Assembly: GCF_050948175.1 (NCBI RefSeq)
Contig: NW_027490245.1
Coordinates: 372,001 to 436,000 of the forward strand
Direction: 5' to 3'
Length of the DNA stretch: 64,000 bases
Source: Xylocopa sonorina
Taxonomy: Eukaryota > Arthropoda > Insecta > Hymenoptera > Apidae
The position numbers were made by a program, and so were the translations under genes. The notes beneath the pieces were generated by a model. That model searched no databases. It was not told the DNA's origin and saw nothing but the letters and a program-made list of their open reading frames with translations. Of the stretch, positions 23,776 through 37,800 are shown one piece after another (positions within the stretch are counted from its first letter, which is position 1; each line of letters starts with the position of its first letter).

Positions 23776-25000
23776 ATTATAAAGAACAAAAGCAGATAAG
23801 CATAATGTGATGCATAGAGCTTTACAACCTTCTAACTTACATTGAACTGTTTATACGAAATGCGATACTGCGGTGCATGAAGCATGACGAATTAAATGCT
23901 TCGGCACCTGGACATCTAGAAACGCTATCACCGGGCAAGAAAGTGTAGGGTTCACACTCAATTCATGTGCAGAAGCAGATAAACATAACGCGATGCTATG
24001 AATATTACATCTTATCATGAAATATAGAAGTAACATGCGCAGCCGCGTTTTACGAAGCATTAGAACTCTATTGCTTCTAAACCTTCAGATATATAAACGA
24101 TATTCCGTAGCAAGGAAGTGCTGCATTTACATTCATTTGAAGTGTAGGGGAGATATACATAACGCGTTGCATTGAAATTTCATCTTATCATGTGACTTAG
24201 AACTGATATGCGATATCGCGTTTTATAAAGAGTTAGAAATCCATTGCTTCGATGCGTAGACATCTAGAAACTCAAGTACCTAGCCAAGAAGTGTGGCATT
24301 TGCATTCTTTTGAAGTTTCGACGAGGTATACATAACACTTCGAAATTAATATTATCTCTTATCATGAAACATAGAAATGTGATGCGATATCGCCTTTTAA
24401 AGAAGCATTAGAACCTTATTTCTTCGATACGTAGACATATGGAGATGCATTTCCTATCAAGGAAGTGTGGCATTCACATTCTTCTGAAGTGTAGGCAAGG
24501 TATACATAACACTTCGCTATGAATACTATATCTTATCATGAAACAGAAACGAAATGCTATATCGCGTTTCCACAAGCACTAGAACTCTATTGCTTGGGTA
24601 CGAAGACATCTGGAAACGCTATTTCTTAGCAAGGAAGTGTGGCATTTACATTCTGTTGAAGTGCAGACGAGGTTCACGAAGCACTTCGCAATGAACATTA
24701 TATCTCATCCTGAAACATAGGCTTTAGATGCGATATAGCGTTTTAAGAAGAATTAGATCTCTATTGCTTCGATACGATGATATCTGGAAACGCAATTTCC
24801 TATCAAGAATGTGTGGCATTTACATTCTTTTGAAGTGTAGACGAGCTATACTTAACATTTCGCAATTAATATTATATCTTATCATGAAACATAGAACTGC
24901 GGTGCGATATCGCGATTTAAGAAGCATTAGAAGTCTATTGCTTCGATTCATAGACATCTGGAAACATAATTTCCTAGAAAGGATTTGTAGCATTTACATT
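23776..25000 (-). repeat. Decayed edge monomers of the right array
   Basis: The monomers closest to the island are the most diverged and contain short insertions and deletions. The reverse complement of 23791-23830 reads 'gttgtaaagctctatgcatc' then 'acattatgcttatctgcttt', which matches the odd left-edge variant at 17101-17139. Divergence declines outward over about seven monomers. Confidence 0.8.
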
Positions 25001-28000
25001 CCTTTGAAGCGAATAGGAGGTACACATAACACTTCGCAATGAACAATATATCTTATCACGAAACATAGAAATGAGGTGCGATATCGCGTTGTAAGGGGCA
25101 TTAGAACAATATTGCTTCGATACGTAGAGATCTGGAAGCCTAATTTCCTAGCAAGGAAGAGTCACATTTACATCCTTTTGAAGTGAATACGAGGTATACA
25201 TAACACTGCACAATGAATATTATATCTTATCATGAAACATAGAAATGAGATGCGATATCCCGTTTTAAGAAGCGTTTGAACTTTATTGCTATGATACCTA
25301 GACATCTGCAAACGCTATATTCTAGCAAGGAAGTGTCGCATTTACATTCTTTTGAAGCGAATAAGATGTATACATAACACTCCACAATGGATATTATACC
25401 TTATCACGAAACATAGAAATGGGATGCGATATTGCGATTTAAGAGGCATTAGAACTCTATTGCTACGATACGTAGACATCTGCAAACAATATTTCCTAGC
25501 AAGGAAGTGCCGTATTTACATTCTTTTGAAGTTAGTACGAGGCATACATGACACTTCGCAATGAATATTGTATCTTATCTCGAAACATAGAAGTGAGTTG
25601 CGATATCGCGATTTAAGAAGCACCAGAACTCTATTGCTACGATGCGTAGACATCTGCAAATGTTATTTCCTAGCAAGGAAGTGACGCATTTACATTCTTT
25701 TGAAGTGAATACGAGGTATACATAACATTCCACCATGAATACTATATCTTATTACGAAACATAGAAATGAAATACGACTTCTCACTTTAGGAAGCATCAG
25801 AACTCTATTGCTACGATACGTAGACATCTGCAAACGCTATTTCCTAGCATGGAAGTGCCGCATTTACATTCTTTTGAAGATAATACGAGGTATACATGAC
25901 ACTTCGCAATGAATATTATATCTTATCATGAAACATAGATGTGAGATGCGATATCGCGTTCTAAGAAGCATTAGAACTCTATTGCTACGATACGTAGATA
26001 TCTGGTAATGCTATTTCCTAGCAAGGAAGTGTGGCGTTTACATTCTTTTGAAGAGAATACGTGGTATCCATGACACTTCGCAACGAATATTATATCCTAT
26101 CATGAAACATAGAGATGAGATGCGATATCGCGATTTAAGGAGCATCAGTACCTTACTCCTGCGATACGTAGACATCTGGATATGCAGTTTTCTAGCAAGG
26201 AAGTGTCGCAATTACATTCTTTTGATGTGAATACGAGATATACATGACACTTCTCAATGAATATTATATCTCATCATGAAACATAGGAATGAGTTGCGAT
26301 ATCGCGTTTTGAGAAGCATTAGAACTCTATTGCTACGATACGTAGTGTTCTGCAAACGCTATTTCATAGCAAGGAAGTGTCGCATTTACATTCGATTGAA
26401 TTGAGTACGAGGTATACATAACACTGCCCAATGAATATTATATCATATAATGAAACATAGACATGAGATGCGATATCGCGTTTTAAGAAGCAGTAGAACT
26501 CTACTGCTTCGATTCGTAGACATCTGGACGCGCTATTTCCTAGCAAGGAAGTGTCGCATTTACATTCTCTTGTATTGAGTCCGAGGTATACATGACACTT
26601 CGCAATGAATATTGTATCTTATCATGAGACATAGGAATGTGATGCGACATCGCGATTTAAGAAGCGTTAGAACTCTATTGCTACGATACGTAGACATCTG
26701 CAGACGCTATTTCCTAGGAAGGAAGTGTCGCATTTACATTCTTTTGAAGTGAATACGAGGTATACATGACACTTCGCGAAGAATATTATATCTTATCATG
26801 AAATATAGAAATGAGATGCGATATTGCGATTTAAAAAGCATTAGAACTCTATTGCTTCGATACGGAGACATCTGCATACGCCATTTCCTAGCAAGGAAGT
26901 GTCGCATTTACATTCTTTTGAAGTGAATACGAGGAATACATAACACTCAACAATGAATATTATATCTTATCATGAAACATAGAAATGAGCAGCGATATCG
27001 CGATTTAAGAAGCATTAGAACTCTATTGCTTCGATACGTAGACACCTGCAAACGCTACATCCTAGCAAGGAAGTGTCGCATTACATTCTTTTAAACTGAA
27101 TACAAGGTGTACATGACACTTCGCATGACTATTATACCTTATCACGAGACATAGAAGTTAGAAGCGATATCTCGTTTTAAGAAGCATTAAAACTCTATTG
27201 CTACGATACGTAGCCATCTGCAAACGCTATTTCCGAGCATGGAATTTGTCGCATTTACATTCTTCTGATGTAAATACGAGGTACACATGACACTTCGCAA
27301 TGAATATTATATCTTACCATGAAACATAGAAATGGGATGCGATATCGCGTTTTGAGAAGCATTGGAACTCTATAGCTGCGATACGTAGACATCTGCAAAC
27401 GCTATTTCCTACCAAGGAAGTGTCGCATTTGCATTCATTTTAAGTGTAGGCGAGGAATACATAACACTTCGCAATGAATATTATATCTTATCATGAGACA
27501 TAGAAATGAGATGCGATATCGCGTTTTAAGAAGCAGTAGAACTCTATTGCTTCGATTCGTAGACATCTGGAAGCGCTATTTCCTGGCAAGGAAGTGTCGC
27601 ATTTACATTCTCTTGAATTGAGTCCGAGGTATACATGACACTTCGCAATGAACATTGTATCTTATCACGAAACATAGAAATGAGATGCGCCATCTCTTTT
27701 TCAGAAGTATTAGAACTATATTGCTTCGATACGTAGACATCTGCAGACGCTATTTCCTAGCAAGGAAGTGTCGCATTTACATCCTTTTGAAGTGAATACG
27801 AGGCATACATGACACTACGCAATGAATGTTATACCATATCACGAAACATAGAAATGAAGTGCGATATAGCGTTTTAAGAAGCATTGGAACTCTATTGCTT
27901 CGATACGTAGACATCTGATTACGAAATTTCTTAGCAAGGAAGTGTCACATTTACATGCATTTGAAGTGAATACGGGGTACACATGACTCTTCGCAATGAA

Positions 28001-28370
28001 TATTATATCTCATCATGAAACATGTAAAAGAGACGCGATATCGCGTTTTAAGAGGCATTTGATCTCTATAGCTACGATGCGTAGACATCTGCAAACTCTG
28101 TATACTAGGAAGAAAGTGTCGCATTTACATTCTTTTGAAGTGAATACGAGGTATACATAACACTTCGCAATGAATATTGTATCTTATAATGAAACATATA
28201 AATGAGTTTCGATATCGCGGTTTAAGAAGCATTAGAACTGTATTCCTTCGATACGTAGACATCTGGAGAAGCTATTCCCTAGCAATGAAGTGTCGCAATT
28301 GCATTCATTTGAAGTGTATGCGAGGTATATGTAACCCTTCGCAATAAATATAATATCTTATGAAACATAG
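25001..28370 (-). repeat. Diverged non-HOR monomers, right array
   Basis: About 19 monomers keep the 174-bp spacing but differ from each other, with mixed 'gctacgatacg' and 'gcttcgatacg' variants and occasional 1-2 bp indels. I found no block duplication longer than a monomer here. Confidence 0.8.
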
Positions 28371-28860
28371 AAGTGAGATGCGATATCGCGTTTTAAGAAG
28401 CATTAGAACTCTATTGCTACGATACGTGGACATCTGCAAACGCTATTTCCTAGCGTGGAAGTGTCGCATTTACATTCTTGTGAAGTGAAATCGAGGTATA
28501 CATGACACTTCGCAACGAATATTATATCTGATCATGAAACATAGGAGTAAGATGCGATATCGCGTTCTAAGAAGCATTAGAACTCTATTGCTACGATACG
28601 TTGACATCTGCAAACTCCATTTCCTAGCATGGAAGTGTCGCATTTACATTCATGTGAAGTGAAATCGAGGTATACATGACAATTCGCAATGATTATTATA
28701 TCTTATCATGAAACATAGAAGTGAGATGCGATATCGCGTTTTAAGAAGCATTAGAACTCTATTGCTACGATACGTGGACATCTGCAAACGCCATCTCCTA
28801 GCATGGAAGTGTCGCATTTACATTCTTTTGAAGTGAATAAGAGATATACATGACACTTTG

Positions 28861-31800
28861 CAATGAGTGTTATTTCTTATCATGAGACATAGGAATGAGA
28901 TGCGATGTCGCGTTTTGAGAAGCACTAGAACTCTATTGTTACGATACGTAGACATCTGCAAACGCTATCTCCAAGCATGGGAGCTTCGCATTTACATTCT
29001 TTTGAAGTGAATACGAGATATACATGACACTTCGCAATGAATATTATATCTTATCATGAAACATAGGAATGAGTTGCGATATCGCGTTTTGAGAAGTATT
29101 AGAACTCTATTGCTACGATGCGTAGACATCTGCAAACGCTATTTCCTAGCATGGAAGTTTCGCATTTACATTCTTGTGAAGTGAAATCGTGGTATACATG
29201 ACACTTCGCAACGAATATTATATCTTATCATGAAACATAGGAGTAAGATGCGATATCGCGTTCTAAGAAGCATTAGAACTCTATTGCTACGATACGTAGA
29301 CATCTGCAAACTCTATTTCCTAGCATGGAAGTGTCGCATTTACATTCATGTGAAGTGAAATCGAGGTATACATGACAATTCGCAATGAATATTATATCTT
29401 ATCATGAAACATAGAAGTGAGATGCGATATCGCGTGTTAAGAAGCATTAGAACTCTATTGCTACGATACGTGGACATCTGCAAACGCTATTTCCTAGCGT
29501 GGAAGTGTCGCATTTACATTCTTGTGAAGTGAAAGAGAGGTATACATGACACTTCGCAATGAATATTATATCCTACCATGAAACATAGGAATGAGTAGCG
29601 ATATCGCGTTTTGAGAAGCATTAGACCCCTATTGCTACGATACGTTGACATCCGCAAACGCTATTTCCTAGCATGGAGGTTTCGCATTTACATTATTTTA
29701 AGTGAATACGAGATATACATGACAATTCGCAATGATTATTATATCTTATCATGAAACATAGAAGTGAGATGCGATATCGCGTTCTAAGAAGCATTGGAAC
29801 TCTATTGTTACGATACGTGGACATCTGCAAACGCTATTTCCTAGCGTGGAGGTGTCGCATTTACATTCTTGTGAAGTGTAATAGAGGGATACATGACACT
29901 TCGCAATGAATATTATATCTTACCATGAAACATAGGAATGAGTTGCGATATCGCGTTTTGAGAAGCATTAGACCTCTATTGCTACGATACGTTGACATCC
30001 GCAAACGCTATTTCCTAGCATGGAGGTTTCGCATTTACATTATTTTAAGTGAATACGAGATATACATGACAATTCGCAATGATTATTATATCTTATCATG
30101 AAACATAGAAGTGAGATGCGATATCGCGTTTTAAGAAGCATTGGAACTCTATTGTTACGATACGTGGACATCTGCAAACGCTATTTCCTAGCATGGAAGT
30201 GTCGCATTTACATTCTTGTGAAGTGAAATCGAGGTATACATGACACTTCGCAACGAATATTATAACTTATCATGAAACATAGGAGTAAGATGCGATATCG
30301 CGTTCTAAGAAGCATTAGAACTCTATTGCTACGATACGTTGACATCTGCAAACTCCATTTCCTAGCATGGAAGTGTCGCATTTACATTCATGTGAAGTGA
30401 AATCGAGGTATACATGACAATTCGCAATGAATATTATATCTTATCATGAAACATAGAAGTGAGATGCGATATCGCGTTTTAAGAAGCATTAGAACTCTAT
30501 TGCTACGATACGTAGACATCTGCAAACGCTATTTCCTAGCATGGAAGTGTCGCATTTACATTCTTTTGAAGTGAAAACCAGATGTACATGACACTTCGCA
30601 ATGAATATTATATCTTACCATGAAACATAGGAATGAGTTGCGATATCGCGATTTAAGAAGCACTAGAACTCTATTGCTACGATGCGTAGATATCTGCAAA
30701 TGTTATTTCCTAGCAAGGAAGTGTCGCATTTACATTCTGTTGAAGTGAATACGAGGTATACATAACATTCCACATTGAATATTATACTTTATTACGAAAC
30801 ATAGATATGAAATACGACTTCTCATTTTAAGAAGCATTAGAACTCTATTGCTACGATACGTATACATCTGCAAACGCTATTTCCTATCATGTAAGTGTCG
30901 CATTTACATTCTTTTGAAGTGAATACGAGGTATACATAACACTTCAAAATGAATATTATATCTTATCACGAAGCGTAGAAATGAAATGCGACATCTCGTT
31001 TTAAGAAGCATTAGAACTCTGTTGCTACGATACGTAGACATCTGCAAACGCTATTTCCTAGCATGGAAGTGCCGCATTTACATTCTTCTGAATATAATAC
31101 GAGGTATACATAACACTTCGCAATGAATATTATATCTTATCAGGAAACATAGAAGTGAGATGCGATTTCGCGTTATAAGAAGCATTAGATCTCTATCGCT
31201 ACGATACGTAGGCATCTGGAAAAGCTATCTCCTAGCATGGAAGTGTCGCATTTACATTCCTTTGAAGTGAATACGAGGTATACAAAACACTTCGCAATGA
31301 ATATTATATATTATCATGAAACATAGAAGTGAGGTGCGATATCGCGTTTTAGGAAGCCTTAGAACTCTATTGCTACGATACGTAAACAACTGCAAACGCT
31401 ATTTCCTAGCATGTAAATGTCGCATTTACATTCATGTGAAGTGAAATCGAGGTATACATGACAATTCGCAATGAATATTATATCTTATCATGAAACATAG
31501 AAGTGAGATGCGATATCGCGTTTTAAGAAGCATTAGAACTCTATTGCTACGATACGTGGACATCTGCAAACGCTATTTCCTAGCGTGGAAGTGTCGCATT
31601 TACATTCTTGTGAAGTGAAATAGAGGTATACATGACACTTCGCAATGAATATTATATCTTACCGTGAAACATAGGAATGAGTTGCGATATCGCGTTTTGA
31701 GATGCATTAGACCTCTATTGCTACGATACGTTGACATCTGCAAACGCTATTTCCTAGCATGGAGGTTTGGCATTTACATTCTTTTAAGTGAATACGAGAT

Positions 31801-34800
31801 ATACATGACAATTCGCAATGAATATTATATCTTATCATGAAACATAGAAGTGAGATGCGATATCGCGTTTTAAGAAGCATTAGAACTCTATTGCTACGAT
31901 ACGTGGACATCTGCAAACGCTATTTCCTAGCGTGGAAGTGTCGCATTTACAGTCTTGTGAAGTGAAATAGAGGTATACATGACACTTCGCAATGAATATT
32001 ATATCTTACCATGAAACATAGGAATGAGTTGCGATATCGCGTTTTAAGAAGCATTAGAACTCTATTGCTACGATACGTAGACATCTGCAAACAATATTTC
32101 ATAGCATGGAAGGGTCGCATTTACATCCTTATGAAGTGAATACGGGGTATACATAACACTCCATAATGAATATTATATCTTATAATGAAACATAGCAGTG
32201 AGATGCGATATCGCGTTTGAAGAAGCGTTAGAACTCTATTGCTACGATACGTAGACATCTGCAAACGTTATTTCCTAGCATGGAAGTGCCGCATTTACAT
32301 TCTTTTGGAGATGAAGCGAGGTATACATAACACTTCGCAATGAATATTATATCTTATCATGAAACATAGAAGTGAAATGCTATATCGCGTTTTGAGAAGC
32401 ATTAGAACTCTATTGCTAATATACGTAGACATCTGCAAACTCTATTTCCTAGCAAGGAAATGTCGCACTTACATTCCGTTGAAGTGAATACGAGGTATAC
32501 ATAACATCACACAATGAATATTATATCTTATTACGAAACATTGAAATGAAATACGACATCGCGTTCTAAGAAGCATTAGAACTCTATTGCTACGATACGT
32601 AGACATCAGCAAACAATATTTCCTAGCAAGCAAGTGTCGCATTTACATTCTTGTGAAGTGAAATCGAGGTATACATGACACTTCGCAATGAATATTATAT
32701 CTTACCATGAAACATAGGAATGTGTTGCGATATCGCGTTTTGAGAAGCATTAGAACACTATTGCTTCGATACGTAGACATCTGCAAACGCTATCTCCTAG
32801 CATGGAAGTGTCGCATTTACATTCTTTTGAAGTGAATAAGAGATATACATGACACTTTGCAATGAGTGTTATTTCTTATCATGAGACATAGGAATGAGAT
32901 GCGATGTCGCGTTTTGAGAAGCACTAGAACTCTATTGTTACGATACGTAGACATCTGCAAACGCTATCTCCAAGCATGGGAGCTTCGCATTTACATTCTT
33001 TTGAAGTGAATACGAGATATACATGACACTTTGCAATGAGTGTTATTTCTTATCATGAGACATAGGAATGAGATGCGATGTCGCGTTTTGAGAAGCACTA
33101 GAACTCTATTGTTACGATACGTAGACATCTGCAAACGCTATCTCCAAGCATGGGAGCTTCGCATTTACATTCTTTTGAAGTGAATACGAGATATACATGA
33201 CACTTCGCAATGAATATTATATCTTATCATGAAACATAGGAATGAGTTGCGATATCGCGTTTTGAGAAGTATTAGAACTCTATTGCTACGATGCGTAGAC
33301 ATCTGCAAACGCTATTTCCTAGCATGGAAGTTTCGCATTTACATTCTTGTGAAGTGAAATCGTGGTATACATGACACTTCGCAACGAATATTATATCTTA
33401 TCATGAAACATAGGAGTAAGATGCGATATCGCGTTCTAAGAAGCATTAGAACTCTATTGCTACGATACGTAGACATCTGCAAACACTATTTCCTAGCATG
33501 GAAGTGTCGCATTTACATTCATGTGAAGTGAAATCGAGGTATACATGACAATTCGCAATGAATATTATATCTTATCATGAAACATAGAAGTGAGATGCGA
33601 TATCGCGTTTTAAGAAGCATTAGAACTCTATTGCTACGATACGTGGACATCTGCAAACGCTATTTCCTAGCGTGGAAGTGTCGCATTTACATTCTTGTGA
33701 AGTGAAAGAGAGGTATACATGACACTTCGCAATGAATATTATATCTTACCATGAAACATAGGAATGAGTTGCGATATCGCGTTTTGAGAAGCATTAGACC
33801 CCTATTGCTACGATACGTTGACATCCGCAAACGCTATTTCCTAGCATGGAGGTTTCGCATTTACATTATTTTAAGTGAATACGAGATATACATGACAATT
33901 CGCAATGATTATTATATCTTATCATGAAACATAGAAGTGAGATGCGATATCGCGTTCTAAGAAGCATTGGAACTCTATTGTTACGATACGTGGACATCTG
34001 CAAACGCTATTTCCTAGCGTGGAGGTGTCGCATTTACATTCTTGTGAAGTGTAATAGAGGGATACATGACACTTCGCAATGAATATTATATCTTACCATG
34101 AAACATAGGAATGAGTTGCGATATCGCGTTTTGAGAAGCATTAGACCTCTATTGCTACGATACGTTGACATCCGCAAACGCTATTTCCTAGCATGGAGGT
34201 TTCGCATTTACATTATTTTAAGTGAATACGAGATATACATGACAATTCGCAATGATTATTATATCTTATCATGAAACATAGAAGTGAGATGCGATATCGC
34301 GTTTTAAGAAGCATTGGAACTCTATTGTTACGATACGTGGACATCTGCAAACGCTATTTCCTAGCATGGAAGTGTCGCATTTACATTCTTGTGAAGTGAA
34401 ATCGAGGTATACATGACACTTCGCAACGAATATTATATCTTATCATGAAACATAGGAGTAAGATGCGATATCGCGTTCTAAGAAGCATTAGAACTCTATT
34501 GCTACGATACGTTGACATCTGCAAACTCCATTTCCTAGCATGGAAGTGTCGCATTTACATTCATGTGAAGTGAAATCGAGGTATACATGACAATTCGCAA
34601 TGAATATTATATCTTATCATGAAACATAGAAGTGAGATGCGATATCGCGTTTTAAGAAGCATTAGAACTCTATTGCTACGATACGTAGACATCTGCAAAC
34701 GCTATTTCCTAGCATGGAAGTGTCGCATTTACATTCTTTTGAAGTGAAAACCAGATGTACATGACACTTCGCAATGAATATTATATCTTACCATGAAACA

Positions 34801-37800
34801 TAGGAATGAGTTGCGATATCGCGATTTAAGAAGCACTAGAACTCTATTGCTACGATGCGTAGATATCTGCAAATGTTATTTCCTAGCAAGGAAGTGTCGC
34901 ATTTACATTCTGTTGAAGTGAATACGAGGTATACATAACATTCCACATTGAATATTATACTTTATTACGAAACATAGATATGAAATACGACTTCTCATTT
35001 TAAGAAGCATTAGAACTCTATTGCTACGATACGTATACATCTGCAAACGCTATTTCCTATCATGTAAGTGTCGCATTTACATTCTTTTGAAGTGAATACG
35101 AGGTATACATAACACTTCAAAATGAATATTATATCTTATCACGAAGCGTAGAAATGAAATGCGACATCTCGTTTTAAGAAGCATTAGAACTCTGTTGCTA
35201 CGATACGTAGACATCTGCAAACGCTATTTCCTAGCATGGAAGTGCCGCATTTACATTCTTCTGAATATAATACGAGGTATACATAACACTTCGCAATGAA
35301 TATTATATCTTATCAGGAAACATAGAAGTGAGATGCGATTTCGCGTTATAAGAAGCATTAGATCTCTATCGCTACGATACGTAGGCATCTGGAAAAGCTA
35401 TCTCCTAGCATGGAAGTGTCGCATTTACATTCCTTTGAAGTGAATACGAGGTATACAAAACACTTCGCAATGAATATTATATATTATCATGAAACATAGA
35501 AGTGAGGTGCGATATCGCGTTTTAGGAAGCCTTAGAACTCTATTGCTACGATACGTAAACAACTGCAAACGCTATTTCCTAGCATGTAAATGTCGCATTT
35601 ACATTCATGTGAAGTGAAATCGAGGTATACATGACAATTCGCAATGAATATTATATCTTATCATGAAACATAGAAGTGAGATGCGATATCGCGTTTTAAG
35701 AAGCATTAGAACTCTATTGCTACGATACGTGGACATCTGCAAACGCTATTTCCTAGCGTGGAAGTGTCGCATTTACATTCTTGTGAAGTGAAATAGAGGT
35801 ATACATGACACTTCGCAATGAATATTATATCTTACCATGAAACATAGGAATGAGTTGCGATATCGCGTTTTGAGATGCATTAGACCTCTATTGCTACGAT
35901 ACGTTGACATCTGCAAACGCTATTTCCTAGCATGGAGGTTTGGCATTTACATTCTTTTAAGTGAATACGAGATATACATGACAATTCGCAATGAATATTA
36001 TATCTTATCATGAAACATAGAAGTGAGATGCGATATCGCGTTTTAAGAAGCATTAGAACTCTATTGCTACGATACGTGGACATCTGCAAACGCTATTTCC
36101 TAGCGTGGAAGTGTCGCATTTACAGTCTTGTGAAGTGAAATAGAGGTATACATGACACTTCGCAATGAATATTATATCTTACCATGAAACATAGGAATGA
36201 GTTGCGATATCGCGTTTTAAGAAGCATTAGAACTCTATTGCTACGAGACGTAGACATCTGCAAACAATATTTCATAGCATGGAAGGGTCGCATTTACATC
36301 CTTATGAAGTGAATACGGGGTATACATAACACTCCATAATGAATATTATATCTTATAATGGAACATAGCAGTGAGATGCGATATCGCGTTTGAAGAAGCG
36401 TTAGAACTCTATTGCTACGATACGTAGACATCTGCAAACGTTATTTCCTAGCATGGAAGTGCCGCATTTACATTCTTTTGGAGATAAAGCGAGGTATACA
36501 TAACACTTCGCAATGAATATTATATCTTATCATGAAACATAGAAGTGAAATGCTATATCGCGTTTTGAGAAGCATTAGAACTCTATTGCTAATATACGTA
36601 GACATCTGCAAACTCTATTTCCTAGCAAGGAAATGTCGCACTTACATTCCGTTGAAGTGAATACGAGGTATACATAACATCACACAATGAATATTATATC
36701 TTATTACGAAACATTGAAATGAAATACGACATCGCGTTCTAAGAAGCATTAGAACTCTCTTGCTACGATACGTAGACATCAGCAAACAATATTTCCTAGC
36801 AAGGAAGTGTCGCATTTACATTCTTGTGAAGTGAAATCGAGGTATACATGACACTTCGCAATGAATATTATATCTTACCATGAAACATAGGAATGAGTTG
36901 CGATATCGCGTTTTGAGATGCATTAGACCTCTATTGCTACGATACGTTGACATCTGCAAACGCTATTTCCTAGCATGGAGGTTTCGCATTTACATTCTTT
37001 TAAGCGAATGCGAGATATACATGACAATTCGCAATGAATATTATATCTTATCATGAAACATAGAAGTGAGATGCGATATCGCGTTTTAAGAAGCATTAGA
37101 ACTCTATTGCTACGATACGTGGACATCTGCAAACGCTATTTCCTAGCGTGGAAGTGTCGCATTTATATTCTTGTGAAGTGAAATCGAGGTATACATGACA
37201 CTTCGCAATGAATATTATATCTTATCATGAGACACAGATGTGAGATGCGATATCGCGTTTTAAGAAGCACTAGAACTCTATTGCTACGATACGTCGACAT
37301 CTGCAAACGCTATTTCCCAGCATGGAAGTGTCGCATTTACATTCTTGTGAAGTGAAATCGAGGTATACATGACACTTCGCAACGAATATTATATCTTATC
37401 ATGAAACATTGGAGTAAGATGCGATATCGCGTTCTAAGAAGCATTAGAACTCTATTGCTACGATGCGTAGACATCTGCAAACGCTATTTCCTAGCATGGA
37501 AGTTTCGCATTTACATTCTTGTGAAGTGAAATCGTGGTATACATGACACTTCGCAACGAATATTATATCTTATCATGAAACATAGGAGTAAGATGCGATA
37601 TCGCGTTCTAAGAAGCATTAGAACTCTATTGCTACGATACGTAGACATCTGCAAACTCTATTTCCTAGCATGGAAGTGTCGCATTTACATTCATGTGAAG
37701 TGAAATCGAGGTATACATGACAATTCGCAATGAATATTATATCTTATCATGAAACATAGAAGTGAGATGCGATATCGCGTTTTAAGAAGCATTAGAACTC

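Noticed and set aside
16701..25000. The inverted array pair as a pure assembly artefact
   Set aside because: The two arrays have different HORs and subfamilies, and their edges decay gradually into a unique island with its own mobile-element history. A palindromic artefact would give near-identical arms. It still needs long-read confirmation.
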